A stretch of DNA of 64,000 nt from Caulobacteraceae bacterium (GCA_030446805.1 JAUJMO010000001.1:887241-951240); one strand, 5' to 3'. Numbered from the stretch's first letter, positions 1 through 15,972 are shown. A program made the numbers and translations. Notes: generated by a model from the sequence alone, not told the origin.

Positions 1-613
1 GGCCGCCGGTCGCCCGGAGCTCTGCATCCGGGCGTGGGAAGGCGGCCGCCGAGGCGGGCGTCGGCCGTATCCTCGCTCGGCTCGAGCTGACGCCACCAGC
101 CAGCATTGCGGACACGGCCGGCCGGGGCCGGTCCATCGTCGTCGCGGGATACAGGGCCCCGGCTCGTCCATGCCGCTCCGGCGGCGGGCCCCAGTCCAGT
201 TGGTTGGCGTCGACCGGCCGGGAGGGTGTTTCGGGCGCGCGCAGCCCCTCCAAAGCGGGGTCCGCCCCTCCGAAGGCCGCTTGGCCAGTCCGACCCGTCA
301 TGAGCGCGCGGAGACTCATGGGTGCAGGCGCCGGCAGCGGTCCGCCCGCCGCGGGCGGAACCGCCGCGCTCGGCCCCGCCACTTCGTCCGGCGCTCCCCG
401 AGCGCCCCACGCGTCCGAAAGGCTCGCGCCCGCGTCGGCGGTCGCCCCATCCGGCCGGCCTGTCAGGAGCGCGCGGAGGCTGGTGGGCGCGGGCGCCGGC
501 CGCGCCACGCCCAAGGTGCGCAGGATCGCGTCGTTCGAGGCCATCTCATCTTCGGGCTCGCCCAAAGCCGCCTGCCGCGCCCGCGCCGCGAACATCGCCC
601 TTAACCCCTGCAT
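1..613 (-). CDS. Hypothetical protein, C-terminus beyond window edge
   Basis: Reading leftward from an ATG at 613, the frame stays open for 204 codons to the edge of the window. A strong Shine-Dalgarno (GGAGGAGG) sits 8 bases before the ATG, which supports a real start. The protein begins MQGLRAMFAARARQ and is rich in Ala, Pro, Gly and Arg. It contains two near-identical segments, PAPTSLRALLTGR (about residues 42-54) and PAPMSLRALMTGR (about 96-108), spaced 54 residues apart and separated by low-complexity linker. I recognise no family. The repeated SLRAL(L/M)TGR could be a short binding motif. No signal peptide is visible. It is transcribed away from the small exported proteins at 1.1-1.6 kb, behind a terminator, so it probably has its own promoter in the 430-base gap. 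Confidence 0.55.
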   Translation of the reverse strand, partial: MQGLRAMFAARARQAALGEPEDEMASNDAILRTLGVARPAPAPTSLRALLTGRPDGATADAGASLSDAWGARGAPDEVAGPSAAVPPAAGGPLPAPAPMSLRALMTGRTGQAAFGGADPALEGLRAPETPSRPVDANQLDWGPPPERHGRAGALYPATTMDRPRPAVSAMLAGGVSSSRARIRPTPASAAAFPRPDAELRATGG

Positions 614-1044
614 CACGCGCCCCTCCTCCAGCCGCGGGCGCGAGCGCCGGGCTTCGGCGCGTCGTCGTCCCGCGACCCAGGCGGGCGGGCCGCGTCGGTT
701 AAGCCGAGGTTGACGCAGCCCACGCGCCCCGGCCTCGGACGGCGCCCTGAGCGCGGCCAGCTCCCGGCCAGGGCGCACCAGCCGAGGGTGCTCGTTCCGC
801 CTCCCCGCTCGACGCAGACGGGCGCGACACGCCCGCTCAGAGCCGACCGGCGCCCGCCGCCAGGCTCCGTTCAGCTCAAGGCGCGATCGCTCAACGGCCG
901 TCGGTCCCGGGCTTGAACGCGGGTGGAGCGGTCGGACGCCTGGCCGACCGGGCGGCGGCTCGGGGCCGAGCGCGCCGGCCGCGCGAGCCGGTCGTGGAGC
1001 CGGGTGTCGGGGGTGAGATCGTGGAGCCCCTCCCCACGCAAAAG
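614..1044. other. Intergenic gap without recognisable gene
   Basis: About 430 bases of very GC-rich DNA between the left-edge gene and the terminator at 1045. Neither strand gives a convincing reading frame with a ribosome binding site. It should contain the promoter of the leftward gene starting at 613, but I see no clear -35/-10 pair. Confidence 0.4.
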
Positions 1045-1073
1045 GGGCGCCCGCTTTCGCGGACGCCCCCCTG
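1045..1073 (-). terminator. Rho-independent terminator after Cys-pair peptide
   Basis: The two arms gggcgcccgc and gcggacgccc flank a short ttt-containing loop and form a GC-rich hairpin with one G-U pair. The minus strand then runs into TTTT. It lies 25 bases downstream of the 50-residue peptide gene and so ends its transcript. Confidence 0.6.
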
Positions 1074-1097
1074 TCTCAAGCGATCTGTACGATCAGA

Positions 1098-1250
1098 TCA
1101 GCTGCAGCAGCTCATGACCGCCTGGCAGCAGGCGGCCAGGGCGGCGCAGCATGCGCCGGCCGCCCGGGTCACCGCCTCCGGAGCGGCGGCGTAGGCCGCG
1201 GCGCCGGAAGCCAGGAGCATGACGCTCGCCGTCGAAAGAATTCGCTTCAT
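1098..1250 (-). CDS. Small exported peptide with three Cys-Cys pairs
   Basis: This 50-residue frame has ATG at 1250, TGA at 1098-1100, and GGAG 8 bases before the start. Residues 1-22 form a signal peptide (MKRILS, hydrophobic core, AAAYAAA cleavage region). The mature part of about 28 residues carries Cys only as adjacent pairs: CC at 34-35, 41-42 and 48-49, each seven residues apart. That spacing would place the pairs on one face of a helix or let them bind a metal or disulfides. It lies 48 bases downstream of another small exported Cys protein and is followed by a terminator, so the two may be co-transcribed. I know of no named family. Metal handling or envelope stress is a guess from composition only. 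Confidence 0.6.
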   Translation of the reverse strand: MKRILSTASVMLLASGAAAYAAAPEAVTRAAGACCAALAACCQAVMSCCS

Positions 1251-1298
1251 CTTCAGTCTCCAATGGATCAGTTCGGGATTTCGCTTGGCTGAACCGCT

Positions 1299-1619
1299 CT
1301 ATCGTGGAGGGGGGCGTTCGGGCGCGGGCGCCAAGCCCACCCCGGCCGAAAGCGCGACCGCATAGGCCGCCCGCGAGGTCTGGCCGGCGGCCGCCGCCTC
1401 GGGAGCCGCCGAAGGGATCGCGCGGCAGAGCACGGCGCAGTGGCGCTGGCAGTCGGCCGCGGCGTCCGTCCGATGCTCGCCCACCGGCGTGTCGCAGCCG
1501 GACGCGGCCGCGACGGCCGGCGTCGGCCCCGTCACCGCGCACCCGGCGACGGCCGTGACCGAGCCCAGGCTCACGAACAAGGCCGTCAAAACCGCCACAA
1601 GGGGGAGGAAGCGCTTCAC
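1299..1619 (-). CDS. Exported Cys/His-containing hypothetical protein
   Basis: A 106-residue protein starting with GTG. The first 25 residues (MKRFLPLVAVLTALFVSLG, then AVAGC) are a Sec signal peptide. The start of the mature protein holds six residues able to bind metal within about 45 positions, including GCDTP, GEHR and CQRHCAVLC. Small exported proteins with a C-x3-C-type HCAxLC segment are often seen beside copper-resistance genes, but that is only a family resemblance; no copper enzyme is in view here. No good Shine-Dalgarno precedes the GTG. A TATA-like -10 (ctatac, minus strand, about 1624-1629) lies almost on the start, so a leaderless message is possible. The tail is Pro/Arg-rich. 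The Cys-pair peptide follows on the same strand. Confidence 0.6.
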   Translation of the reverse strand: MKRFLPLVAVLTALFVSLGSVTAVAGCAVTGPTPAVAAASGCDTPVGEHRTDAAADCQRHCAVLCRAIPSAAPEAAAAGQTSRAAYAVALSAGVGLAPAPERPPPR

Positions 1620-2083
1620 GACTGTATAGATGGCGCGTTAGGGACGAACGGCAACGGCCTGGGTTTCAGGCGCGGGGGGTGGAGCCGTCTCCACCGCTCT
1701 GGGGAGGCGGTTGCCGTCCGAGTTCCTGGCGGGGGACGTCAGGCTGACGGGGATTGGTATGAAGCGGCAGGGGTCTGAGTACCCTGCGCGAGGAGATGCG
1801 CGCCGTGCCGCACGGCGAGCGGAGCCCTCGCCTCGGCCGGCCGGACCGCTGCTGGCTGCCTTGCCGCCCGAGGCGACTCGACTGCTGGGCCTGACCCTGC
1901 CGGAGACGCCGCCCGGCATCGCGGAAGATCGAACCCTTGTTCCCGAGGGTGCGTGCCCCCGTCCAAGCGAGGGTCCTCCCCCACACGCTGTTTCAGGGAC
2001 TCGGCGTGTGCCAAGGTTCCCGCTTCGATTTGGGCAGGTTACACGTGTCGGCGATGGACCTCCGCGGACGCAATACCGAAGGC
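1620..2083. other. Intergenic gap upstream of phosphatase-kinase module
   Basis: About 460 bases between divergent genes. The left part is GC-rich like the rest of the chromosome; GC falls from about 2160 on, inside the phosphatase gene. The open frame on the + strand continues back to 1937, but the upstream residues show no PP2C similarity, so I treat this stretch as promoter region for both sides. No integrase or attachment site is visible here. Confidence 0.4.
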
Positions 2084-3157
2084 ATGCTGAACGAGACGCT
2101 TTCGCGCCTCCTTGCGGGCCCCGTCGCCCCACGCCAGGCAGTAAACGTTCGCCTCCCGGCGTTCGCGCTGATGAGTGATGTTGGATTAACTCGGCACGAG
2201 AATCAGGACCGCGCCATCGTTGCGCAGGTTGGACGACTTCACCCCGACGTCTCGGCATTCACCTGTCTCGCCGTGAGTGATGGCATGGGCGGCATGTTTG
2301 CTGGAGAGGCCTGCGCAATAATCACACTGAGTGCATTCGTTTCTGGCCTCGTTTCATCGCGAAACCGCAATGGGGCTGAGCGGCTGATCGCCGCCGCACG
2401 GATAGCGGACTCCGCCGTGCACGCCTTCGCACAGGGAAAAGGGGGCGCAACGCTGTCAGCAGTACTTGTTGAGGAGACCGGACGGGCTTGGCATCTGAAC
2501 GTGGGCGATAGCCGAATCTACATCGTTTCAGATGCTCGTCAGCGATTGGAGCGAATAACAGTTGACGATAACCTTCAAGAGGCTTTCGGCGGTCATGGTA
2601 AAGAGCTTGTGCAATTCATAGGTATTGGCTCTTCCCTACTCCCTCGGGTAGGAGAACTTCCCCCGAGTGCAGACCAGGTTTACATAACATCTGATGGGGC
2701 CCACTACTTCTCTCCGGAACTTCTCCAAGAGCTAGTGATCCGCGCAGGAGACCCGAAGAGGGCCGCGGAGAGAATCATCGCGGTCTCGCGGTGGCTCGGA
2801 GGGCCAGACAACGCAACTGTCGCCGCGTTTCGGCCGCGAGACCTCGTGAGTACGGAGGTCGCGACCGACTCCGCGGTTCGCGTTTGGACTCCTAGCGAGA
2901 CAACGAACATAGTCTTGGTTCCGATGGCACCGTTTCGACAGTCTGGCCCTCATCCAGAAAGCCAAAGACCTCAACAGGCTGACGCTCACCCCGAGAGCTT
3001 TGATCGAGCATCCTCTGCGCGCACCGCTAGGACCGCCACACGTCGACCGGGAAAGAACAAGACGAAAAAGAAGGGCGGGCAGGATAGAGAGGAACCCCAG
3101 CCAGAATTGTTGGTGACGGTTAGCTCAGACGAGCCTTCCGATGCCGCTGATAGCTAA
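2084..3157 (+). CDS. PP2C-family Ser/Thr protein phosphatase
   Basis: A metal-dependent (Mg/Mn) PPM/PP2C phosphatase that removes phosphate from Ser/Thr. With the ATG at 2084 it has 357 residues; an alternative ATG is at 2054. The core motifs are all present: SDVGLTRHENQD (31-42), AVSDGMGG (63-70), GGATLSAVL followed by NVGDSR, YITSDG, and GGPDNATV. The four metal-binding aspartates are therefore retained. After about residue 250 comes a Ser/Pro-rich linker and a Lys/Arg-rich tail (RRPGKNKTKKKGG) of unknown role. There is no membrane segment. The stop overlaps the next kinase gene by 17 bases, so the two are translationally coupled. It is the likely antagonist of the two kinases downstream. 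GC is clearly lower than in the flanks, which suggests transfer. Confidence 0.85.
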   Translation: MLNETLSRLLAGPVAPRQAVNVRLPAFALMSDVGLTRHENQDRAIVAQVGRLHPDVSAFTCLAVSDGMGGMFAGEACAIITLSAFVSGLVSSRNRNGAERLIAAARIADSAVHAFAQGKGGATLSAVLVEETGRAWHLNVGDSRIYIVSDARQRLERITVDDNLQEAFGGHGKELVQFIGIGSSLLPRVGELPPSADQVYITSDGAHYFSPELLQELVIRAGDPKRAAERIIAVSRWLGGPDNATVAAFRPRDLVSTEVATDSAVRVWTPSETTNIVLVPMAPFRQSGPHPESQRPQQADAHPESFDRASSARTARTATRRPGKNKTKKKGGQDREEPQPELLVTVSSDEPSDAADS

Positions 3158-4187
3158 TCGCTACGAGCCCACCGGTACCGCGCATTGGGGTGGGATGGGC
3201 TATGTGAACGAGTGCCTTGATCGCCACCTCGGACGAACGGTCATGCTGAAGACCGTTCAACGCCAACTTGATCTCCCGCGGCTAATGGACGAGCGAAAGG
3301 CGCTCCTGAAGCTCCGATCAAAGCACGTCGTTCAGCTGCTCGATGTGGTAACGTTCCATTGGCAAGGGCAGGATGTCACCTGCCTCGTTTTGGAGCACAT
3401 CGAGGGCATCGATTTAAGGGTGGATTACACCCCTGGGCCAGAATACCAGAAGGCACTTTGGCAGGTCGCTTCAGGCCTTGCCGAGATCCATGCCGCCGGT
3501 GTGATCCACCGGGATATCAAACCGGACAACATCCGTGTTGATGCAAATGGTTTGATCAAGATCATCGACTTCGGCCTAGCCCGAGAAGTCGGACGTGATG
3601 ATCGTACGCGGAGCATAATCGGGACAGGTGGTTACATGGCCCCGGAACTCTACGGCGACAGTACCATTTCTTTCTCTACGGCCATTGATGTCTACGCCTT
3701 TGGCCAGACAGCAAGGGCAATGCTCGGCTTCGCGCTTCCAACCACTCCGCCGAGCGCAGTTCCGGCTGGAACGATCGCGCAACAGAATCCAGCGCTAGGC
3801 AGCGAGGTAGCAGCCCTCGTAGAGGCTGCAGTTGATGGTCAGCCGGCTAATCGGCCGACCATGGCAGCGATAGCCCGAGAGCTCGGCCGTGGCCTTCTAC
3901 GGGATCGGCATCGTGCACGGATAATAGACGGTGCAGGCAGAGCCTATGAGCTCCACTCAGGGCATCGAAATGCGACAATCCACTCAGGCCAGGGCTCCAT
4001 CACGATCCGTTATGACGGGCTAAGGTTCGGAATCACCGCGCTCACGGGGAGCGTCTACATCAACAATCGAGCCATGGCGGTCGGCGATGAGATGGCCGCG
4101 TCCTGCGTTATCACGTTGGGGGATGCTGCGGCCGGTCGGCGAACTTTCCTGACCTTTGACGTGTCGAACCCCGAGGTGATGCCTTGA
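3141..4187 (+). CDS. Ser/Thr protein kinase with FHA-like C-terminal domain
   Basis: A Hanks-type kinase of 348 residues with a complete catalytic set: Gly-rich loop GTAHWGGMGYV (12-22), VMLK Lys37, Glu51, HRDIKPDN (123-130), DFG (143-145), APE (167-169) and DVYAFG. It should be active. The kinase core ends near 250. Residues about 258-345 look like a beta-sandwich of FHA type: a run of short strands, then SVYINNRAMAVGDEM and VITLGD, which matches the 'NG...L..GD.I.LG' end of FHA domains. The phosphothreonine-contacting GR/SxxH part is not obvious, so the domain may be degenerate. No transmembrane helix, so it is cytoplasmic. The start lies within the end of the phosphatase gene, and the stop overlaps the second kinase by 4 bases. 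Confidence 0.85.
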   Translation: MPLIANRYEPTGTAHWGGMGYVNECLDRHLGRTVMLKTVQRQLDLPRLMDERKALLKLRSKHVVQLLDVVTFHWQGQDVTCLVLEHIEGIDLRVDYTPGPEYQKALWQVASGLAEIHAAGVIHRDIKPDNIRVDANGLIKIIDFGLAREVGRDDRTRSIIGTGGYMAPELYGDSTISFSTAIDVYAFGQTARAMLGFALPTTPPSAVPAGTIAQQNPALGSEVAALVEAAVDGQPANRPTMAAIARELGRGLLRDRHRARIIDGAGRAYELHSGHRNATIHSGQGSITIRYDGLRFGITALTGSVYINNRAMAVGDEMAASCVITLGDAAAGRRTFLTFDVSNPEVMP

Positions 4188-5254
4188 TAGCTAATGGCAC
4201 CGCGATTGGCGCGCGGTACGTGGTCGAGCGCTACATCGCAAGTGGGGGCATGCAGGATGTCTACCGAGCGAAAGACCAGCTCACGGAGCTCACCGTCGCC
4301 CTGAAGACCCCTCAGGTGGGGCAAGCGAATCGTCGCTTCAAACAGAGCGCCCAACTGTCAGCACGCATCAATCACTATAATGTGGCTCGAACTCTAGACT
4401 ACTTTGAGTTGAACGGAGCTCCATACTTGATAGAGGAGTTAGTGGACGGGCCGACGCTAGAAACTGCGACATTGGGAATTATGTCCAGCGTCGACCCCCA
4501 CCTGGGTGCGCATCTCATGCTGCGACTAGCAAAGGGAATAGCCGCTTCACACACTGCTGGTGTAGCTCATCGCGACTTGAAGCCAGGGAATGTGCTGGTC
4601 GGTGGAGGGCTTGGCTTCGAGGAGATCAAGTTAACAGACTTCGGGATTGCGACCTTGGCCGAGGAGCTGTTTGAGGAGGTCGTCAGTGCAGGGGGAGATC
4701 TGACGCGCTCCACATCGGGCACTATCCAAGGGGCGCTTCCTTACATGGCACCGGAGATGATGTTCCGACGAGCGGGCGACCCCGTTGGGCGGGAAGCTGA
4801 CATCTGGTCCCTCGGAGCATTGATGTTCCGACTGCTTACAGGCGAATACCCATTCGGGGAGGGTATGATGGTCCCAGTCAACGTCAACGCTGCTTCCCTA
4901 ACTCCTTGGCCCCAGTTCATGATCAGCAACCACCAATTTGCTCCTCTGGCGTTATCACTCCAAGGCTTGGTCGAAGAGTGTCTTCAGCGGTCCCTTTCGG
5001 CTCGACCAAGTGCAGCAGCGCTGGTGCTGAAATGTGAGGAGCTCTGCTACTTCTTCGCCCCACGACAACGGGGCACGGTAGTGCACAAGGAGGGTGGACG
5101 CTGCCGATTACGAACGGCGGCAGGCCAGACGGTCTTCTTCCACACGGATAGCCAATATGGACTTGGCCGTATCGACGTTGGTACAGAGGTGATCTTTAAC
5201 GACCACCCAGGACAGCCGTTTCCCCGAGCGCACCCTGTCGTGGTGGCAACTTAA
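4184..5254 (+). CDS. Ser/Thr protein kinase with cold-shock-like C-terminal domain
   Basis: A second Hanks-type kinase, 356 residues, with VALK Lys41, HRDLKPGN (129-136), DFG (152-154), YMAPEM and DIWSLG; the Gly loop is IASGGMQDVY. The kinase core ends at about 285. The last 70 residues resemble a cold-shock/OB fold: RGTVV, then TVFFHTDS (like the RNP2 strand VFVHFS), then DVGTEVIFN and RAHPVVV. The usual RNP1 KGFGFI is missing. A kinase joined to such a putative nucleic-acid-binding fold is unusual. No membrane segment. It ends the three-gene operon; a perfect 13-bp hairpin follows 87 bases later. Substrate unknown. Identity as a kinase is sure; the tail assignment is by pattern and needs structure comparison. 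Confidence 0.85.
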   Translation: MIANGTAIGARYVVERYIASGGMQDVYRAKDQLTELTVALKTPQVGQANRRFKQSAQLSARINHYNVARTLDYFELNGAPYLIEELVDGPTLETATLGIMSSVDPHLGAHLMLRLAKGIAASHTAGVAHRDLKPGNVLVGGGLGFEEIKLTDFGIATLAEELFEEVVSAGGDLTRSTSGTIQGALPYMAPEMMFRRAGDPVGREADIWSLGALMFRLLTGEYPFGEGMMVPVNVNAASLTPWPQFMISNHQFAPLALSLQGLVEECLQRSLSARPSAAALVLKCEELCYFFAPRQRGTVVHKEGGRCRLRTAAGQTVFFHTDSQYGLGRIDVGTEVIFNDHPGQPFPRAHPVVVAT

Positions 5255-5340
5255 TCCCTTCCTGCCCGTGCTTGGATCTAAACAGCAGAAATCCTCAATC
5301 GGTAGATAGGCCATATCCACTCGAGAAACATCGAGCAAAA

Positions 5341-5370
5341 ACGGCCCGGGAGGTCCCCCTCCCGGGCCGT
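5341..5370 (-). terminator. Terminator of rpoBC (possibly bidirectional)
   Basis: A perfect 13-bp stem (acggcccgggagg / cctcccgggccgt) with a 4-base loop. On the minus strand it is followed by TTTTTG, so it ends rpoC transcription 60 bases after the stop codon. On the + strand it could also stop the kinase operon, although only TT follows there. Confidence 0.8.
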
Positions 5371-5431
5371 TCCGCATTCCAACCCTCCGGGCACGCCCGA
5401 GGCTGAGCGCCCCCGCTCGCGCGGGAGCTCC

Positions 5432-9631
<4,200 letters not shown>

Positions 9632-9676
9632 GGTGTCCTCGGTGCGGCGTGAGCCGCGAATTGGTCTCTTCAGATT

Positions 9677-9811
9677 TCCTCCCCATCGAAGATGGGGAGG
9701 TGGCGGGCGAGCGAAGCGAAGGCCGACGGAGGGGCTGTAGCCGCGAGACTCGCCCCCATCGCCGCTTCGCGGCTCCTCCCCCAGCAGAGCTGGGGAAGAA
9801 ACTGCGCCTGC
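9677..9811. repeat. REP-like palindromic repeat between rpoB and rpoC
   Basis: The spacer holds two hairpins facing each other. The left one is cctccccatc-gaa-gatggggagg (perfect, 9677-9699); the right one, near 9776-9796, pairs ccccagc with gctgggg across aga. Between them is ggcgagcgaagcgaaggccgacggaggggc-type sequence. The reverse complement of the right end starts like the left end (TTTCTTCCCCAGC...), so the unit looks like a doubled REP/REPIN of the kind scattered through Caulobacterales genomes. That it is repeated elsewhere is inference; only one copy of this form is in the window. Confidence 0.6.
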
Positions 9812-9815
9812 CCGC

Positions 9816-14033
<4,218 letters not shown>

Positions 14034-14280
14034 GCTCGCTCCTCAGCGCGGCCCGACCCCGAGGGGCGAGCGCGCAAACCTGCTGCGGGATTGCTCCCGC
14101 GGGAATGGCTGGCTGCGCCCGTCCTCCGGGAACCCGAAAGGTTCGCCGGACGCTTACACGCGTGTCCCGCATGGGGGACGCCCCCTCGCTAGGCCCAGGA
14201 CGGCGGGCCAGCCTCGAGGCTGTGAGCGGAACGTGCATTCAGGCACGCGACTCCGCACGACGATTCGTGTGTGAACCGCC

Positions 14281-14309
14281 GATTTAAGCGATCCCTACCC
14301 GCTTGTGAA
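14281..14309 (-). promoter_or_regulatory. Candidate sigma-70 (sigma-73) promoter for rpoBC
   Basis: On the minus strand TTCACA (14304-14309) and GCTTAAATC (14281-14289) are 14 bases apart, close to the Caulobacter housekeeping pattern TTGaCgs-N10-14-GCTANAWC. It would give an rpoB leader of about 240 bases. The rest of the 300-base gap (14034-14334) contains no gene. Pattern match only. Confidence 0.4.
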
Positions 14310-14334
14310 GGCCGGCCGACATTCTTTTGGCGAG

Positions 14335-14844
14335 TCAGGCTGACGGCGGCGTCCCGACATCCTGCGACGCATCGGGACGTTGCGGATATCGCGCCTTGAA
14401 GGCGGCCAACGGCTCGAAGCTGTCGACGTCCCAGAGCTTGCCCTGACAAGGACCGAGCGGCCTGTTGAGCGAAGCGGGCCCGGCGGAGGGAAACTCGCCG
14501 CCGCCTAGCGCCACGGCTTCGCCGACGCGGACAGCCTCTCCCGTCCGACGATCGAAGACCCGGACCTTCCCCGCCTGCGTCAAGTCCAAAGCGGCGTCGG
14601 CCGGCCATACCAGCAAGGGACCGCCCCGCCCCACCCGGAGACAGCCGGCCGCGTCCAGAGTGAGCACGCCCTGGTTCAGGGCCGACCTGCTCGTGTCCTC
14701 CCGACGAGTTTCCTGGAGGAAGTGCACGGGGCCCGAAGCTACGAAACCCGGGGCCTCGGGCTTGGCTGGTCCGCCCGCGGCGCCGCACGCGACCACGGGC
14801 AAGGCTGCGAGGAGACTGAAAAGCGATCTGGCGATCCGAACCAT
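14335..14844 (-). CDS. Lipoprotein of unknown function
   Basis: A 169-residue protein from ATG 14844. The start MVRIARSLFSLLAALPVVACG is a lipoprotein signal with lipobox VVAC. The longer frame beginning at 14982 lacks a sensible N-terminus and crosses the rplL terminator, so I reject it. The mature part shows alternating strand segments (VLTLDAAGCLRVG, GKVRVFDRRTGEAVRVGE) and two further Cys, without a family I can name. It is unusual to find it between rplL and rpoB, where most bacteria have only a short spacer. It is separated from rplL by a terminator and from rpoB by 300 bases, so it is probably its own unit. Confidence 0.65.
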   Translation of the reverse strand: MVRIARSLFSLLAALPVVACGAAGGPAKPEAPGFVASGPVHFLQETRREDTSRSALNQGVLTLDAAGCLRVGRGGPLLVWPADAALDLTQAGKVRVFDRRTGEAVRVGEAVALGGGEFPSAGPASLNRPLGPCQGKLWDVDSFEPLAAFKARYPQRPDASQDVGTPPSA

Positions 14845-14887
14845 GCCGGTCAGATAACCGGGTCGAGCTGTATCCTCGCTGAACAAG

Positions 14888-14920
14888 AAAAGGCCGGGGC
14901 GGCGAACCGGCCCCGGCCTT
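14888..14920 (-). terminator. Terminator after rplJL
   Basis: The arms aaggccgggg and ccccggcctt pair perfectly; the minus strand continues CCTTTTCTTGTT. It lies about 65 bases after the rplL stop. Confidence 0.75.
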
Positions 14921-14935
14921 GGGTGAAGCGGACAT

Positions 14936-14956
14936 GGACCCCGGCCTCTGCCGGGG
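14936..14956. repeat. Short palindromic element (REP-like)
   Basis: A perfect 8-bp hairpin, accccggc-ctct-gccggggt, between the rplL stop and its terminator. The pattern tggaccccggc..gccggggtga is common between genes in alphaproteobacteria. It may protect the rplL mRNA 3' end. Confidence 0.45.
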
Positions 14957-14985
14957 TGAGTCGTGGGGGGCGGAGCCCCCATCGC

Positions 14986-15375
14986 TCACTTGACCTGGAC
15001 GGTGGCGCCCGCGTCGGTGAGGCGCTTGGCGATGTCGTCGGCTTCCTGGCGGGAGACGTTCTCCTTGATGTTCTGAGGAGCGCCTTCGACCAGGTCCTTG
15101 GCCTCCTTGAGGCCCAGGTCGGAGCGGATGCCGCGGACTTCCTTGATGACGTTGATCTTCTTGTCGCCGCCGGCGGTCAGCACGACGGTGAATTCGGTCT
15201 GCTCTTCAACCGCTTCGGCCGGAGCGGCCGCGCCGCCGCCGCCGGCGGGCATGGCCATCGCCATCGGAGCGGCGGCGGACACGCCCCAGCGCTCTTCCAG
15301 CAGCTTGGTCAGCTCGGCGGCTTCGAGCACGGTCAGGGAGGACAGGTCGTCAACGATGCGGGACAGGTCGGCCAT
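14986..15375 (-). CDS. rplL: 50S ribosomal protein L7/L12
   Basis: A 129-residue stalk protein that recruits translation GTPases to the ribosome. The N-terminal dimer domain ([19 protein letters not shown]), the Ala/Gly-rich hinge ([15 protein letters not shown]) and the C-terminal domain ([11 protein letters not shown]...[14 protein letters not shown]) are all present. It lies 60 bases after rplJ and precedes a terminator. Confidence 0.97.
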   Translation of the reverse strand: MADLSRIVDDLSSLTVLEAAELTKLLEERWGVSAAAPMAMAMPAGGGGAAAPAEAVEEQTEFTVVLTAGGDKKINVIKEVRGIRSDLGLKEAKDLVEGAPQNIKENVSRQEADDIAKRLTDAGATVQVK

Positions 15376-15435
15376 GGGTCGGGTTCCTTGGGAGAGTTGG
15401 GCGGGAGAGTTGGGCGGTGGTTTGGGTTACGGAGT

Positions 15436-15972
15436 TCAGGCGGCTTCGGCCGGAGCGTCGGCCGAGTCCTTGGTGGCGTAGGCGTTGATTACGCGGGCGA
15501 GACCCGCGCCGGGCTGACTGAGCACGGTGGCCAGGCGGGTGGCCGGGGCCGCGATCAGGCCCACGAGTTGGGCGCGGAGCTGGTCCAGAGACGGCAGGGT
15601 GGCCAGGGCGCTGATCCCCGCCGTGTCCAGCAGGGTGGTCCCCATGACGCCGCCCACGACCGTGAACTTGTCGTTGGTCTTGGCGTAGTCGGTGGCGACC
15701 TTGGCGGCGCTGACCGGATCGGGTGCATAGGCGATCGCGACGGGGCCGGTGAACAGGGCGTCGCCGCCCTCCCCCGCGCGGCCTTCAAGAGCCTTCTGCG
15801 CCAGGGTGTTCTTGACCACCTGCAGCTTGGCGCCCTCGGCGCGGAGGCGACCGCGAAGGTCCTCCAGCTCCTTGACGGTAAGCCCGAGGTAATGGGTCAC
15901 CACCACTGCGCCCGCGTTGTCGAACACGCCCTTGAGTGTATCGATGGCCTGGGCCTTGCCTGCGCGATCCAT
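15436..15972 (-). CDS. rplJ: 50S ribosomal protein L10
   Basis: A 178-residue protein, the base of the L7/L12 stalk. It starts MDRAGKAQAIDTLKGVF and shows VVVTHYLGLTVKELEDLR and VVKNTLAQKAL, typical for L10. Heads the rplJ-rplL pair. The 300-base region upstream is a probable autoregulated leader. Normally rplK-rplA lies directly before it; here about 4 kb of unrelated genes intervenes. Confidence 0.96.
   Translation of the reverse strand: MDRAGKAQAIDTLKGVFDNAGAVVVTHYLGLTVKELEDLRGRLRAEGAKLQVVKNTLAQKALEGRAGEGGDALFTGPVAIAYAPDPVSAAKVATDYAKTNDKFTVVGGVMGTTLLDTAGISALATLPSLDQLRAQLVGLIAAPATRLATVLSQPGAGLARVINAYATKDSADAPAEAA

Noticed and set aside
204-713. Open frames on the + strand at the left edge
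   Set aside because: They lie opposite the minus-strand gene starting at 613, which has the better ribosome site and motif repeats.
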